Positions 11,061 to 24,122 of a stretch of 64,000 bases of DNA are shown piece by piece (the first letter of the stretch is position 1; each line of letters starts with the position of its first letter). A model generated the notes under the pieces. The model was not told the DNA's origin and did no database searches. It worked only from the letters and a program-made list of their open reading frames with translations. Source of the DNA: Deinandra increscens subsp. villosa (taxonomy: Eukaryota; Streptophyta; Magnoliopsida; Asterales; Asteraceae). Where the stretch lies: positions 1,674,001 to 1,738,000 of the forward strand of contig JBCNJP010000018.1 of the NCBI GenBank assembly GCA_039602395.1. The letters run 5' to 3'. A program made the position numbers and the translations under genes.

Positions 11061-13150
11061 CCTTAATTTGTGTAAATTCATGCATCTCAAGCAGTATTAT
11101 TACTTAATATTCGAGTATTACTGAAGAAAAGGATATTGTTTTTTCCCTTGGAAAGATTAATTAACTAGTTAATTAAATATATAATTGAAAATAATATTGA
11201 TGACCAAGTGGGTTACACCATATATTCCCATTGTATATTTGTATGTCATAACAAAAACAAAGATTAATTTCATTCATAATATTCTTAACTAGACGGTGGC
11301 CCATCCGTGCATTGCGGCGGGTCACCATCTTGACGATTGTCAAGTGAGTTTAATCATGTTGTTGAACGTCTCTTTGTAGACGCCACTTGAGGTTTGAATG
11401 CGCCCGAAGTAGTCTGCATGAGTGACATGGTATCATAAGTACTTACCTATTGTGCGCACTGTGATATTACTTGTAGTGTGAGAGGCGGGGTGTTTCTTAC
11501 CTGTCAGTATTTCTTAGTTTGCATTTAGCCTCGGACGAAGTACACTATAGTTTGCAAAGTCATAGTAGTATCTCAGTACGTTTCTATCAGCTAGGGGCAT
11601 GACTACTATTCTGTTGATGGCGTAACAGTGATCAAACTTCATGACGGAATCACGTTTCTTATCATGGATGTCTATCTTCGCTTCAGTAGTGTCCCCCTGT
11701 TTGAACAAAATTTGATGATGTGTTATATTTAAATACTGATTCGTGGGACATTATAGATGGGAGTTCAAGTATTTTATTCGTATTTGTGCATTAATGAGTA
11801 AAAGCTTCTTCTATACAAAACATTGTTTTGCATTTGGTAAGTATTTTTTTTAGCATGTTCCACTGTCAAAAGAAACACAAATCCTACAATGAATCAATAA
11901 ATACACATATCATGTACCCAAGGAATCAACAAAGAAAACACCTATAGCGAAATCAAAGGAAACCACAACAAAAGAACATCCAATTCACAACAAAATTTAG
12001 CAACTAAATGACATGCATCCTCAAATCGATTTCAATACTAAGAAAATTCAGGGATCGGAAGAAGAGAAATCTAAAAACGTAATCTCGAAAGCAACAAAAA
12101 GACAAACAACAAACTTAAAAACCTAAAATCAAAGAGTCATAATTAAACCTCATAAAGTTGTCTCGAGCCACAACATGGAAAGAAGCTGCGCCACCATCGT
12201 GATCGCTAGCAAGAACACCACATATATTTCTAAACCAAGTGAGAAGGAGAAATTGTATCCGGTGCCTAAACGACGGTTGACACTGAACTTTGTTTTCTCT
12301 TCATCGGATTTGAGATGAGAAGGTGTTTTTGTGTGTGAATGACGGTTGAAACCCACCTGTGTTTTCTCTTCATCGGAAGTGAGATGAGGTGTTTTTGTGT
12401 GTATTAGAGAGAGATAGAGAATGGAACAGATGTCTGTGTATGTGTTTAAGAGAGACGTGTTAAGAAAGAAAATAGCTCGTCTAAATCTAGGTGTCGAAAA
12501 ACAATTGGATAAGAAAATGTGTTCTTTAAACCTTATTGGATCTAAATCGCACAGTAAATCCCCACTGAAAAATAAGTTATAAATTATATAATATATATAT
12601 TGGATCTAAACCACACAGTAAATCCCCACTGAAAAAGAAGTTACAAATTATATAATCTATACACATTTCATGTATCCTATTTTAATTCGAACTAGATATA
12701 CTGCCTCACACGTTGTGGCTGGCAATTCAGTTTTAATTTTTTTTGGTATTTTAATGTGATCTGTTTTTTTCTAAAAATGTAACCTACGTAACTTTAGCAT
12801 TTAAAGATAACAACATATGAAACCATGACCTACGTAGATTTAGTAGTTAAAGATAACACCATGTGAAATCGTTATCTATGCACGTTTAATAAAACTAAAG
12901 AGCAACGTAAAGAAAATGGAAATACTAAAATGCTCCGTAACGACCTTAAAATTAGAAACCAAGCATTAAAAATGTCAAAGTTAGCACCTCAAGGTTATAT
13001 TATACGATTCTGCCCATTACAACATTAACTTCCATGATAAATGTGTTTCTTGTAGATAAAAATTAATATAGATTCAAATTCAACCAACAAAACAAAAAAT
13101 AGATGGCGAATGCCACATGGCATTCAAAAAAGAACGCCACATGGATGAAA
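11061..13150. other. Gene-free region with weak Helitron-like ends and a 64-bp duplication
   Basis: AACTAG-type motifs followed by decayed GC-rich inverted sequence at 11287-11330 and 12692-12730 look like minus-strand Helitron 3' ends (CTAGT preceded by a hairpin), but both are degenerate. A direct duplication with period 64 starts TTGGATCTAAA at 12536 and 12600. Short open frames (for example 12150-12356, minus) resemble no known family. Confidence 0.4.
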
Positions 13151-14008
13151 CAGAAGGAGTTAGTATTCATATAAATTGTTTTTCTAAAGGAATACTTTAT
13201 TTGAAACTGAAGGCTTTTGATATATATATATTTGAAAGTGCATTTATCGTAACATACACAGTAGATTCCTTCATGATAGTGTGTTAGAGCATATTCTCAT
13301 GCTACCTTGTGTCTCGTGTAGTGTATCAAGATTAGAGCATGTCTATGTGAGTCTTAGAGTCCACGTACCAAGGTCCGTACCAGTTGGTACGGAGCCAACG
13401 TACCAATGGTACGTTGGATGGTACGCTGCACTTAATGATGAGTATAAATAGTTCGTGTTAGAGAGAGTTAGTTAGTTCTGTCATTCCTATTCTCTTAACT
13501 GTGTGAAACTGAGTGTGTTCTCTCTCTAGAATCCTTGTATTCTCTCTAAGTGAATCAATAAAGCAAAGCTTTATTTACCTCGTTGTTATTCGATTGACCG
13601 AACCATGCAGTAGTAAGGTCCTTCCAGGTACTTACAAGTGGTATCAGAGCAATCCAGGTTGCTCTACTACTATGATTTGGTCTAACTTACCTCTTTGTTA
13701 TTCGATGAACCGAATCATGCAGTAGTAAGGTCCTTCCAGGTACTTACATAGTGAACGCCACACTTTTAGTTAGTGCCAATGTAATAGCCGCTCTAGCCAT
13801 TTTGTATTCCAATTTCCATTCAGCTTATTCTATTTTCACAGGCTTATCCTCTACCAAAACCATGTCCAAATCATTTTCAAATAAGAGAGCTTCTACTTGC
13901 ATCTCCCACCACGAAATCGATTCCATTGACCTTTTCATACGAACTTTCCCGTCTTCAGCCGTAGCAAAGAAGAGACACGCAAAACCAAGAAACAATGAAC
14001 AAACAACA
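13150..14008 (-). pseudogene. Ty1/Copia gag relic, minus strand (main fragment)
   Basis: Minus-strand translation of 13963-13749 gives a Copia-type gag N-terminus: WWEMQVEALLFENDLDMVL, then DKPVKIE, a stop, and EWKLEYKMARAAITLAL. Across the 467-bp insertion at 13282-13748 the frame continues FTIMKESTVYV and then KPSVSNKVFL, matching the usual block that precedes the KLY motif of Copia gag. Stops interrupt it at least twice. The leader and primer binding site of the same element lie at 25635-25993, beyond the solo LTR-A inserted at 14009. Beyond about 13150 no gag or pol is recognisable, so the element is a strongly decayed relic. Confidence 0.66.
13282..13748 (+). mobile_element. Miniature Copia element: one LTR, primer site and LTR stub
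   Basis: A 355-bp LTR (13282-13636, TGTTAGAGC to TACTTACA) is followed at 13639-13650 by the primer site TGGTATCAGAGC, 30-odd further bases, and then about 65 bp repeating the LTR 3' end (13684-13748). Direct 5-bp repeats TAGTG flank the whole at 13277-13281 and 13749-13753, proving one integration event. Within the LTR a TATA box (TATAAATAG, near 13443) and an AATAAAG polyadenylation signal (near 13556) are properly spaced. The interior and most of the 3' LTR appear deleted. Alternatively it integrated in nearly this form, like a TRIM. Confidence 0.85.
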
Positions 14009-14439
14009 ATGTGACAACCGGTCCAAAAATCAGGTCAAACCTCTCTCCGTTGACTTTTGTTAACTTTTCATTTCGTTATAATTATGTGAATTACCGCTTT
14101 AATACATGGTTAACTGTGATAGTTAAATGATTAACCGACTTTAAATTCCGCGTTTATACTAGAACATATACGTACGTAAAGTAACGCGTCCTTCGTATAT
14201 TAACGGTGGAATTTCAATAATAAGAAAAGTAAATATAAAATGGAACTTTTTATATTTTATCAAACCGATTCAAACTATTAAGTCATTTCATGAACTTAAA
14301 ACGAATACAAAACGCTACGTTGTCAAGACTTAACCACCTTTCCAAACGTTTAGCCTATTGGGCCCGGTAAGCCCAATAAGCCCAAAAATGTCCGGATTAA
14401 CCCGAAAACTTAACCGAAGGTTCGTCTCGACTAACCGAG

Positions 14440-15015
14440 TAAAACCCCCAACCCGGAAACCCGACCCGCGGCCCGATACGCATTGGGCCAAACCGGCCCA
14501 AGTCCCTTCTTTTCTCCTTCGCGGCCCGCATCCACAAACCCGACCGAGAACCCGGCCCGACCCGGTTGCGGCCCAACCCGACTGGGCTTCGGCCCAGCCC
14601 CTCTCCAAATCGAATGGGCTTCGGCCCATTCTCTTTTCTTTTATTCCGATTGGGCTTTGGCCCAATTAAAAACAAAATAATAATTTTGTTTTAAAGCCCA
14701 CTAAGTGTATAAATTTTATAAACTAACTCAACTCTTTAACCCATTAATATTTTTATAAAACTTGGGTTAACAACATTTATAAAAATAAAAATCATCATTC
14801 AATTGGATAAAATACACTTGGAGTATATTTTAAAAAGTTGTGATTTTTATAAACTCCTAACCACTAAATATTTTATAAAAGAGTTGAATCATTTTAAAAC
14901 TCTTGCAAGATTTATAAAAATAATTAACCAACTCTTGGATTAAGCTAGAAGGCATGAGGAGGTGACAACACATTAAAAACCAATGGATTATAACCTCACT
15001 TTAGGTTATAAAAGG
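14440..15015 (+). promoter_or_regulatory. LTR-A putative promoter: GGCCCA cluster and TATA box
   Basis: Between 14450 and 14665 there are repeated GGCCCA/TGGGCC motifs, several arranged as TGGGCTTCGGCCCA inverted pairs; these are site II-like elements in plant promoters. A TATA-like TTATAAAAGGA lies near 15005. The minus copy keeps both (9720-9900 and near 9380). Transcription would start roughly 30 bp downstream, before the Pro-rich short frame. This is inferred from motif order only. Confidence 0.5.
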
Positions 15016-15288
15016 AGGATTAAGGCTCCCATGTCCCCCACACCTCCAACCACCCTTCCTCTTGTCCCCTCCCTTCCAACCGGTCACCACCACAGAGACC
15101 AGCCCCACCGCCGGCTGCCGCCACCGACTCCGCCTGCTGCCACCGTCCGGCCACCGTCCCGCCGCCAAGAACCGCCACCGAAACCGTCGCCACCCTCCCT
15201 CCTTCTCACAGTTTCTAGCTCACATCTTTGTGAGTCCTCTCAAACCATTTCCTTCTATGTTTTCTATCATTATTCACTACCCAAATGA
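14983..15288 (+). other. Short Pro-rich open frame in LTR-A leader
   Basis: A 101-residue frame with a Pro/Arg-rich middle, located just after the TATA-like box. The minus copy (9159-9386) has a related 75-residue Pro-rich frame, but length and sequence drift. No domain is recognised. GC-rich leader sequence shared by two LTR copies explains it without assuming a protein. Confidence 0.3.
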
Positions 15289-15570
15289 ACCACCAAGTCT
15301 TGACAACTAACCACCATGATCACAACCTTTAATCTTTCATGTTGAATGCTTGGTTTGCAAAAAGACTAACTCAAACTCTCTTCTTAATCTCCATTTCTAA
15401 TCAAGATCATTTGTGAAACACTTAGTGAACCCTTATGGATAGTAGCTTAAGTGCACCATGATCTTAAGAAATCCATGGATTTCTTAGTTAGTTGTTTGCA
15501 AACCCAAGCCTCTTCATATTTATAATCTAAATGACTAACTAATACATGTTTATATTTATGCATTTTGGTC

Positions 15571-15761
15571 CTAACACATGCACTAGTGTTAGTTGATTGT
15601 TTACATTAAATTGTCCTAACACAAAAGTGTTAGTTGATTGTTTATGTTTATTTGTCCTAACATGAAAATGTTAGTTGATTGTTTACATTTAAATGTCCTA
15701 ACACCAATGTGTTAGTTGATTGTTTATTTACAATTATAAAGTCCTAACACCAATGTGTTAG
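15571..15761 (+). repeat. Hairpin minisatellite in LTR-A (plus copy)
   Basis: Five units each hold a 7-bp stem: CTAACAC/GTGTTAG at 15571/15586, 15616/15627, 15698/15709 and 15744/15755, and CTAACAT/ATGTTAG at 15657/15668. The third unit changed both arms together. Units are followed by TTGATTGTTTA. Confidence 0.88.
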
Positions 15762-18046
15762 TTGATTGTTATTTATGTTTATATATGTTACATGTTAAAA
15801 CAATATTAAGACAAGATGACATGATTAAACAAATGACTAAAACAAAAGGAATGTTACTTGTTTTAGTAAAAGTAACACATTAAATGTGTTATAAAAAGAA
15901 ATCAAGACAAAAGGAATATATTAAATTCTTGCTAGATTTAGTAAGAATAATATTTATGTCAAATGATTAATTTGACATAAATACTTGGATTTATTACAAG
16001 TTTTAAACTTTCTTAAAAAACTTGCTAGAAATGGACATTTTTACAAAAGGTCACATTTGAAAAATAAATATTTTTATAAAAGGATTTTTATAAAAATAAA
16101 TCAAAGACAAATCATTGACTTTAAATGTTTACATGGACTTTTAATATTACTTTGATGAAAACGAAGTATCCAAAAATGAACTAACGTTCGTTGGAGATTT
16201 TAAAATAAAAGTCAAGTTTTATAAAGACAACGTTATATAAATCCAAGCGTCGCTAAGATATCATGAGAAACATATATTTCATGTAAGTGAAATATTAAAC
16301 GATTTCGAAATATAAATGATTAAATGTTAAGAGCTTTGAAACGTTTTCATTAAAGATTTAAGTTTGGAAAATAAAGCACACGCTTAATAATTATTTTTGA
16401 CAAATAATTATTTGCTAATGATATACGTTTTATTTACCAAAGTATTGATTAATCATAATTATTTAATATAATTATAACTTGCAAGATTAACAAACCAATT
16501 ATATAATTATTTACTTAAAATAATTATACAAACTTGTAAAGTTAATAATAAACATTATTATACCTTTAAACTCAATGTTCAAAACTTGGTTGAATTGTTG
16601 AAAATGATTATTCTTAGATTATATTTATTTAACATAAATATAAATCATCACCGAATGTAATTGCTTAATAAATACAAGTTAATGTTGGATATTATGTGTC
16701 CTGACCCGACAAATCTTGAACCCGACCCGGTTACGACCCGTAAGAGTTACACCGGGTGCAACGAACTCTAAACCCGCTTAAGAGTTAACCGGTAAAAGAA
16801 ACGAAAAACGTTTGATTATATATATATTATTTATAATAGTTATAAATAATTAATAATCAATAATATTATTATTAACGGCTTAATAATAAAGGGTGAACGA
16901 TATTTAAATAAAAGAGTTTTATTTAAATTCACGGTCGAGCTATTCGTTATTGAAATATTTTCTAACGTTGGCTCGTGGGCTCGCGTACGAGTTGGGCTTT
17001 ATATTCGAGAGGGGCCCGTCGCAAATTAGTGATCATCTAATAAATATTAGATGATTAGGGGATTAACCCTAATCACCTAACAATGTTCGACGGCCACAAA
17101 AAAAAAGAAAAGAGAGTTCTCTCTTTTCTTTCTCTCTCGACGCAAACCCCACGGAAAAAGAAAAGAAAACGGCTTCGGCCGTTTCGCCGATCGCCGCCAC
17201 CGGCGTGTTCCGGTGCCCATCTTCGCACCACCATAACTTGGTGGTGGTTGCTAGTCAGGGTGTTCGGTCAGTCAACGCCCATAGACCGCCTTACGGTCTA
17301 CAGATCGCCGCCTCGTACGCCCAGATCCGCTGCTCGGTTCGTCGCCAATCGCCGCCGCAAAACCCGCCGATCACCACCGTGATACTCGACGCCGCCGCCG
17401 CCGCCGTTCGCCGTCGTCACCGTCGTCACCCGCCACCACTACCGCCGCTCGCCTGCCGTCGCTGGACCGTCGACTGTCGATGCGAGCCCGACGCCTTTCG
17501 CCGTGAGCCGTCTCCGGTTGCAATCAGATCTGAATCTGATTGATCTCGTAGTCTCGCGAGACGCGACGTAAGTCAAAGTGTACTCTCGCGATGCGTAATG
17601 ACCACGGGTCATAAACGCCGTCCCGTAGGGGTACGCGACACCGGACCACGAGAATCATCGCGATACGCGACAACCGTCTGAGACCGAAAGTGGTTCGTTC
17701 CGTTTCAACCTAGCGCTCGTTCGTTGAAACTCGGTGTCTCGAACGTTTGTTCAACACCGCCAAGGTATATCTAAACTCACTATTAGTTTAGATTGTTTAT
17801 TTATTTATATTTCTGTGTTTGCGTGTTCGGTAATCGGATCCTGTTGCGTACTGGTATTTGTGTCATTTGATTAATTAGTTTTAATATATATAATTTGTTA
17901 TATATATATATACTTTATTCCGCTGCGTTACAGAATTAATTATAAATTAATTCGGTAAACTCTTTTATAAACTATTAATCTATCGGTCACGTAATTTTAA
18001 AAATATGTCACCGGGCGACCCGAATACCACTGCCAAATCCCAACAG

Positions 18047-18058
18047 TGGTATCAGAGC
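18047..18058 (+). promoter_or_regulatory. Copia primer binding site (initiator Met tRNA)
   Basis: TGGTATCAGAGC, one base after the 5' LTR end at 18045. Confidence 0.9.
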
Positions 18059-19482
18059 CTTGATTACCACGCGCAAATCGGAACCGGTCGATTTTAAACC
18101 GGTGGATTCGCAAACTGGGGTTAAACGCCCGAAAGTTGCGAATCAGATTTTATTTGTATTGCATAATTAAATTGCATCTTGGTCAACTTTATTTTGACCA
18201 ATTAAAATTGCAATTTGTTTTGATTGTATTTTATATGTATTCGGCCCGACCCTTGTTTGACTGTTGCGTGATTATTTTACTGTTATGGTTTGGCCCTTGT
18301 TTTGGCCCATTATTATAATAGTTTAGACTTTGGGTTGGCCCACCTTTTTGGGTTCAAAATTGTAATTAGGTTTTTCCTTTTACGATATCTTCTACTTTGG
18401 CAAAAGTTGTCATCAAGAAGACCCGAAGATCCAATCGATGTCAAGAGGCGTCTTGAGGTTAGTGGGAGCTTACAGAACCTGCACGCTACATGAAGATGTC
18501 TGCCTTGTGGTTGTTTTGTACTTTTGTCCCGTGACCCATTTGGTCTCGCTAAAAGGCTCTAGCAAGACCAAAACCCTTATGGCCGAATACATATTCGTTT
18601 TGCTTGTTTTGGTTGCTTGGTTTAAAGTCGTATTACACACCAACTAAAACACCGAAATCCTTTTAAAATGGTTTTAAAACTGAGAATACAATCTATAGGT
18701 TACAAGTTCTAAAAGCCTTTACAACTTGACCTAAATTTTAATGTAACCACCTTAATGAGTTTTTCTTTGAAAATTTTCAAACTTTATAAAACTCAATCAA
18801 ACTTAATAAGTCGTTTATTAACTTTTGACTGGTTACATAACTCGCGACAACCTAGTTGTAATTTTAAATAATAGGTTATTTAAAATAAATGTCTCGAGTG
18901 ATGATAGGGTTTATCGGTTGTGTCCTACGATCACCAATATTAAAATTGATTTTAATATCCCTATCTGGTAATTAAAAACTGATAGTTCGTGCCATCCCAT
19001 CTCAAGTCGAACTTGGAACGTATTTACCGGAGCATCAGTGTTGGAGTATTTCAACACCGCACTTGGTGCCGAGGGTACCTTCTGAGGCGAGGACATTGGA
19101 GTATTTCAACACCGTGTCCGTCGCATCGACCATTTAGGATTACTATCGCTTTAGACGTATATGTTCGTGGCGTTGGAGTATTTCAACACCGCGCCACGGA
19201 TGTGTATTGCTAGAGTGGGCACGGATGAGGCTAAACGTATCGCAAAATATACAAGTATGTATATAGCGGCCTCATATCGAGAATTGTGACTGTGATTTCG
19301 CAATTGACACCCGCTGTCAGTTTGGTTACACAAATTTGCTCCTGAGGCTCATTTGGCGGTCTCAAGTAAACTTGTCTAATCGAATTCTCAATTTTCTTAT
19401 AAAATAAATCTTACCAATTTATAATAAGAAAATACTTTACATCGAAAATACTAATGTATTGTGCTTTGCTTATCATTTCATA

Positions 19483-20200
19483 ATGGCTAATGAAAACAAA
19501 TCCCTTCTCCCTTTTAAATCAGTCCTCCAGTAGGACAAATCAAATAACACTAACTTTCATCTTATTGAAACAAACTCAGAAGATGTTCTGACATTCTTTC
19601 ATAAACTCTATGTCTTGAAGAGCCCAATCGCCGTTGTTGTGTTCCTTATAGGAATACGACGCGCCTGGATTAAATAACATAATACTAACACCTTTAAGGT
19701 AGATAGTATTATGCAGGCTCGCATGTTTCCTGATAGTCAGCAAAAATGCAAAGACTTGAGTATCAATGACATAACAAACAAGCTTAACTGCATGTTTCGT
19801 TTCTCAATGGAGAAGAGCTCCATGCAAGGCTTTTCTCCATAGGACCATGTCATTAAGATGAAAGGGTACCAGTATCACCTGATTCAACTTGGTTACCCCA
19901 CGAGTATCTGGGCTTATACCTTTTCACTATTATAGAACCAGTAATACTGTGTGCTTTAGTGAAAAGTTTAACCAGTTGATAGCATTATGCTCAATTGACA
20001 CTTCGTGTGTCATAAGTGATTGCTACCGTGTTAAAATGCCTCGTACCAAGAAAAGAGTATTGACTCTAAGGGCAATAAAATGATGTGATCATTTGGCATC
20101 AACGCCCATGGCAAAAGATTTGTACGATCATTGCTGCATCATCATGACAAGCACCAGTGCTCCATGAACAACAAATCGGGTACTATACACTACCCCGTTA
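19483..20200 (+). pseudogene. Copia gag remnant inside the young Copia derivative
   Basis: From the ATG at 19483 the translation MANENKSLLPFKSVL is followed by repeated stops. Downstream fragments such as VIKMKGYQYHLIQLGYP match the Copia gag segment that usually reads HVLKMKGYIDQLEKLGYP. Stops and frame changes throughout show that the protein has long been lost although the element itself moved recently. Confidence 0.6.
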
Positions 20201-23200
20201 AGCTCAAAGAAAATGGAGAACGTTAGACTTCTCTGTTGGTATTCAAACTAATGTTATTAGATTTTCATGAGTATTCCCCAACGCATGCATGCATGCCTTG
20301 TAGGAACGTGAAAATAAGAAAAGCTTAAATCAAGGGACACATGATTCGAATTACCCTTTTAGGCCATTTGCTTTCAATCATGTCTTTCACTCCTTGGTAG
20401 TATTCAAAACAAGTGGTTGTTTTGACCTAGATCGTCTGGGATTAATACTTTGCTTTTCACTGATTTTATATCAGACTAATAACATAAGTTAATGTTTCTT
20501 TATGAAACATACCTGGTTCTAATGATTCTTGTTTGTGACTTATTCGTGTAAGCAAGACATGCGTAAAAGGATACGCCCCAACTGGACCCTATGATCCACC
20601 ATGGGATTAAGTTTCCTGATACGTGTCGTGCTTTCACAAACTCACAACCAAATCCTTCACTCATTCGAGTGAACTGTTAAATGTTCTTTCTAGGCTTAGA
20701 CACTCTTGTGTTGGCAAACCTAAAAGAACCATATAACAAGAATCATAAAAGTTACTTCATAACTATGACGGTAGTCATAGTAAATATGCTTATGGTTATA
20801 AGCATCAATGAAAATTCTTGAGTTGTACAAGAACATTTCAAAATGAAGTAAAAGAACCAGCTTTACAAATACGATCACAATTCTAAGTCTGATCGTAATA
20901 AAGAATACCTAAGCTTGACGAATCCTAAAATCATCTTAAGATATGTGAAAGATTTTTCACTAATCTGGTCCTACGTGCTCAGCTTTGACCTGAGCACATG
21001 ATAGGAATCAAACGATGATTGTCAACGTTTGAAAGATGATATATAGGAAGTATTTGCCATACACGCCCTTATTGAGTATCACTCTCTTCATCACCACTCG
21101 CTTGATAGATCTAGTATCGAATGTCTTTTGACAATGAGAATTTATTCTCGTTAGATACTACATATAACAATGGATACTACTTCCACCATCCATATGGAAT
21201 TCTAATTCCACACAGAAGATAGAAAGTTGTGTTCTAGCTTCTGAAATGGAAGGTTAAGTTCCCAAGTTATTTAACTGGAACTAGAAGTAAAGGACAGTGA
21301 TCTTGAAGTGGTTCAAGAGTCACAAATCCATTGTTCACATATTTCCTGACCAACAAAAGTTTGTTGCATTAAACAGGAAATACATATTTAAACACACTTG
21401 CAAATTCAAAATTGCAATATCAGATCTTGAATCTGAGAATGGCTTAATGCCATAATTTGATGTGTTTACATAAAGGCTAGTGGGAGCACTCTTTCAATCC
21501 TCACCCGTATGACGATGATATACTGAAAGATAGAATAAAATCCTTATGTGATTATACATAATGTGGATTTTATGGTACAAAGAATTTAAAAGAAGTTTCT
21601 TAATGGATAGAGATCCACAGCTATAAGCAACTTATGGGGCAAAATAATCACACCTTGAATATGTGATTAAACAAAGATGTCACTGTAAAGAGCTACATTA
21701 ATGACATCGAAAGGGAGAGATCACTGTACAGAGTTACACTGAGGTTGTCACTGTACAGGGTTACACTATGGACACCAAAAGGGAAAAATCAATGTACGCA
21801 AGTTATATTGATATTGTGAATTGTTGAACACAATACACTTAGTTGCATTGGTATTAACATTCACCATGTAGAAATACACTACTACAAGTTTTCATGATTG
21901 ACCAAGACACCTCTTGCTCATAATAAAGATTTTATATTGTGGCAGATTCCACAACTAAATCTAAATTAATTAGCCAACTCAAGTGACATTAAACTGCTGC
22001 TTGTCTGAAAGGTTCAGAAGGATTCTTGACATGGTTAGAAGTTTAACCAAACAAGACATTGTGATCACACAGTAACAATGGTGAATACCAAGGATCACTA
22101 TGATCACAAAAACCAGCACACTTTGAGGAAATTCCACTATTCAGAGAAATACTGGAACAATGAAATATTGGATAACCAAAATGATAGCACATTTCAAAAC
22201 CTGGTCGGTAAAACAATGAATTGCAAGACTCATTAACCTCATACTAATGATGTTCGACCAATATACGCTACATGTATGTTTTGAACTAGTATTTGGATGT
22301 ACGAACTCTAACAGTTATACATTATCATCCGGCTTCCTCTAAAGGATTAGATGTAAAGCTAGATTCTATAACTGTGTTCGATTTTAATACGTTTAAATCC
22401 ATGAATAAATGCATATTATTCCTCACAGTCAATCAGAATCGTGGACACGAATCTGAAGTGAGACTACTTATGAGTTTGGACTCAAGAGATTGACGATCCA
22501 AACTCACATGCATTATTTCATAATGATGCTGAGGAATAGATGTATTATTCTAAACTGTCCGTAGTCGTTCAGACTCGTGGGAACGAATCTGAGGTAAGAC
22601 TATTCTGACTCTGGACTCAATGGTTGACAATCCAGACTCACAGACCTCATTGGGGAATGACGTTGGACGTAACTCGCATCAAACCATCTTCATGGATTCA
22701 ATCATAAGATGGATTTGATTAATGGTATACTCATTTGTATCCTTAGACCTGAGATACATGAGCGACCTCCCCTTTACCAAAGACTGTTCTTTGATTGTAG
22801 CTTAACGCTGTCGCGTAACTGCCAGTCATAACGGCTACTTTTGGGAATGGATCTGAAGTTCAGTGGGAGCTGTATGTAGTCGATATGGGATTCTGTACTC
22901 TTGCACTAATCATGCAACAGCTAGACATCGTGGCGCCCTCGTTGATTCCAAGTGTAAAGTGTAAGGCCTTACCCAAACCTACTGTGTGTTTGTTTTGGAC
23001 CACTTCGAATCTATATCGAGAAACATAATGATTGAACATTAGATGAGAATGAATTGAATCCATGTCCATCGTTCAATTGATGTCATATACAGAAGGGATA
23101 CAATGACTTCGAATTACCACAAGTCTAATATCAGTTGCTTCACAACAGATATGCCTTGGTTGTTGACTTGAAGTGTCATAACTGGTTGGGACAGTCATGT

Positions 23201-23249
23201 GTAGCTAGAGCACCTCTGCCTGTTTCTTAGATCTTGTCGCGATCAGTCC

Positions 23250-23260
23250 AAGTGGGAGAC
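23250..23260 (+). promoter_or_regulatory. Copia polypurine tract
   Basis: AAGTGGGAGAC immediately precedes the 3' LTR start TGTTGG at 23261, the classic Copia arrangement. Confidence 0.88.
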
Positions 23261-23660
23261 TGTTGGATATTATGTGTCCTGACCCGACAAATCTTGAACC
23301 CGACCCGGTTACGACCCGTAAGAGTTACACCGGGTGCAACGAACTCTAAACCCGCTTAAGAGTTAACCGGTAAAAGAAACGAAAAACGTTTGATTATATA
23401 TATATTATTTATAATAGTTATAAATAATTAATAATCAATAATATTATTATTAACGGCTTAATAATAAAGGGTGAACGATATTTAAATAAAAGAGTTTTAT
23501 TTAAATTCACGGTCGAGCTATTCGTTATTGAAATATTTTCTAACGTTGGCTCGTGGGCTCGCGTACGAGTTGGGCTTTATATTCGAGAGGGGCCCGTCGC
23601 AAATTAGTGATCATCTAATAAATATTAGATGATTAGGGGATTAACCCTAATCACCTAACA

Positions 23661-24122
23661 ATGTTCGACGGCCACAAAAAAAAAGAAAAGAGAGTTCTCT
23701 CTTTTTCTTTCTCTCTCGACGCAAACCCCACGGAAAAAGAAAAGAAAACGGCTTCGGCCGTTTCGCCGATCGCCGCCACCGGCGTGTTCCGGTGCCCATC
23801 TTCGCACCACCATAACTTGGTGGTGGTTGCTAGTCAGGGTGTTCGGTCAGTCAACGCCCATAGACCGCCTTACGGTCTACAGATCGCCGCCTCGTACGCC
23901 CAGATCCGCTGCTCGGTTCGTCGCCAATCGCCGCCGCAAAACCCGCCGATCACCACCGTGATACTCGACGCCGCCGCCGCCGCCGTTCGCCGTCGTCACC
24001 GTCGTCACCCGCCACCACTACCGCCGCTCGCCTGCCGTCGCTGGACCGTCGACTGTCGATGCGAGCCCGACGCCTTTCGCCGTGAGCCGTCTCCGGTTGC
24101 AATCAGATCTGAATCTGATTGA
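23661..24122 (+). other. 153-residue open frame within the Copia LTR
   Basis: The frame starts MFDGHKKKEKRVL and is rich in Arg, Pro and Ala because the LTR is CGCC-rich here. In the 5' LTR the same frame starts at 17083 but the single-base T-run difference ends it at 99 codons, and the remainder reads in another frame from 17205. No domain is recognised. It probably lies in the untranslated leader of the element RNA; a coding role is not supported. Confidence 0.25.

Noticed and set aside
13639..13660. tRNA gene
   Set aside because: Only the primer-binding complement of Met tRNA is present, next to an LTR end.
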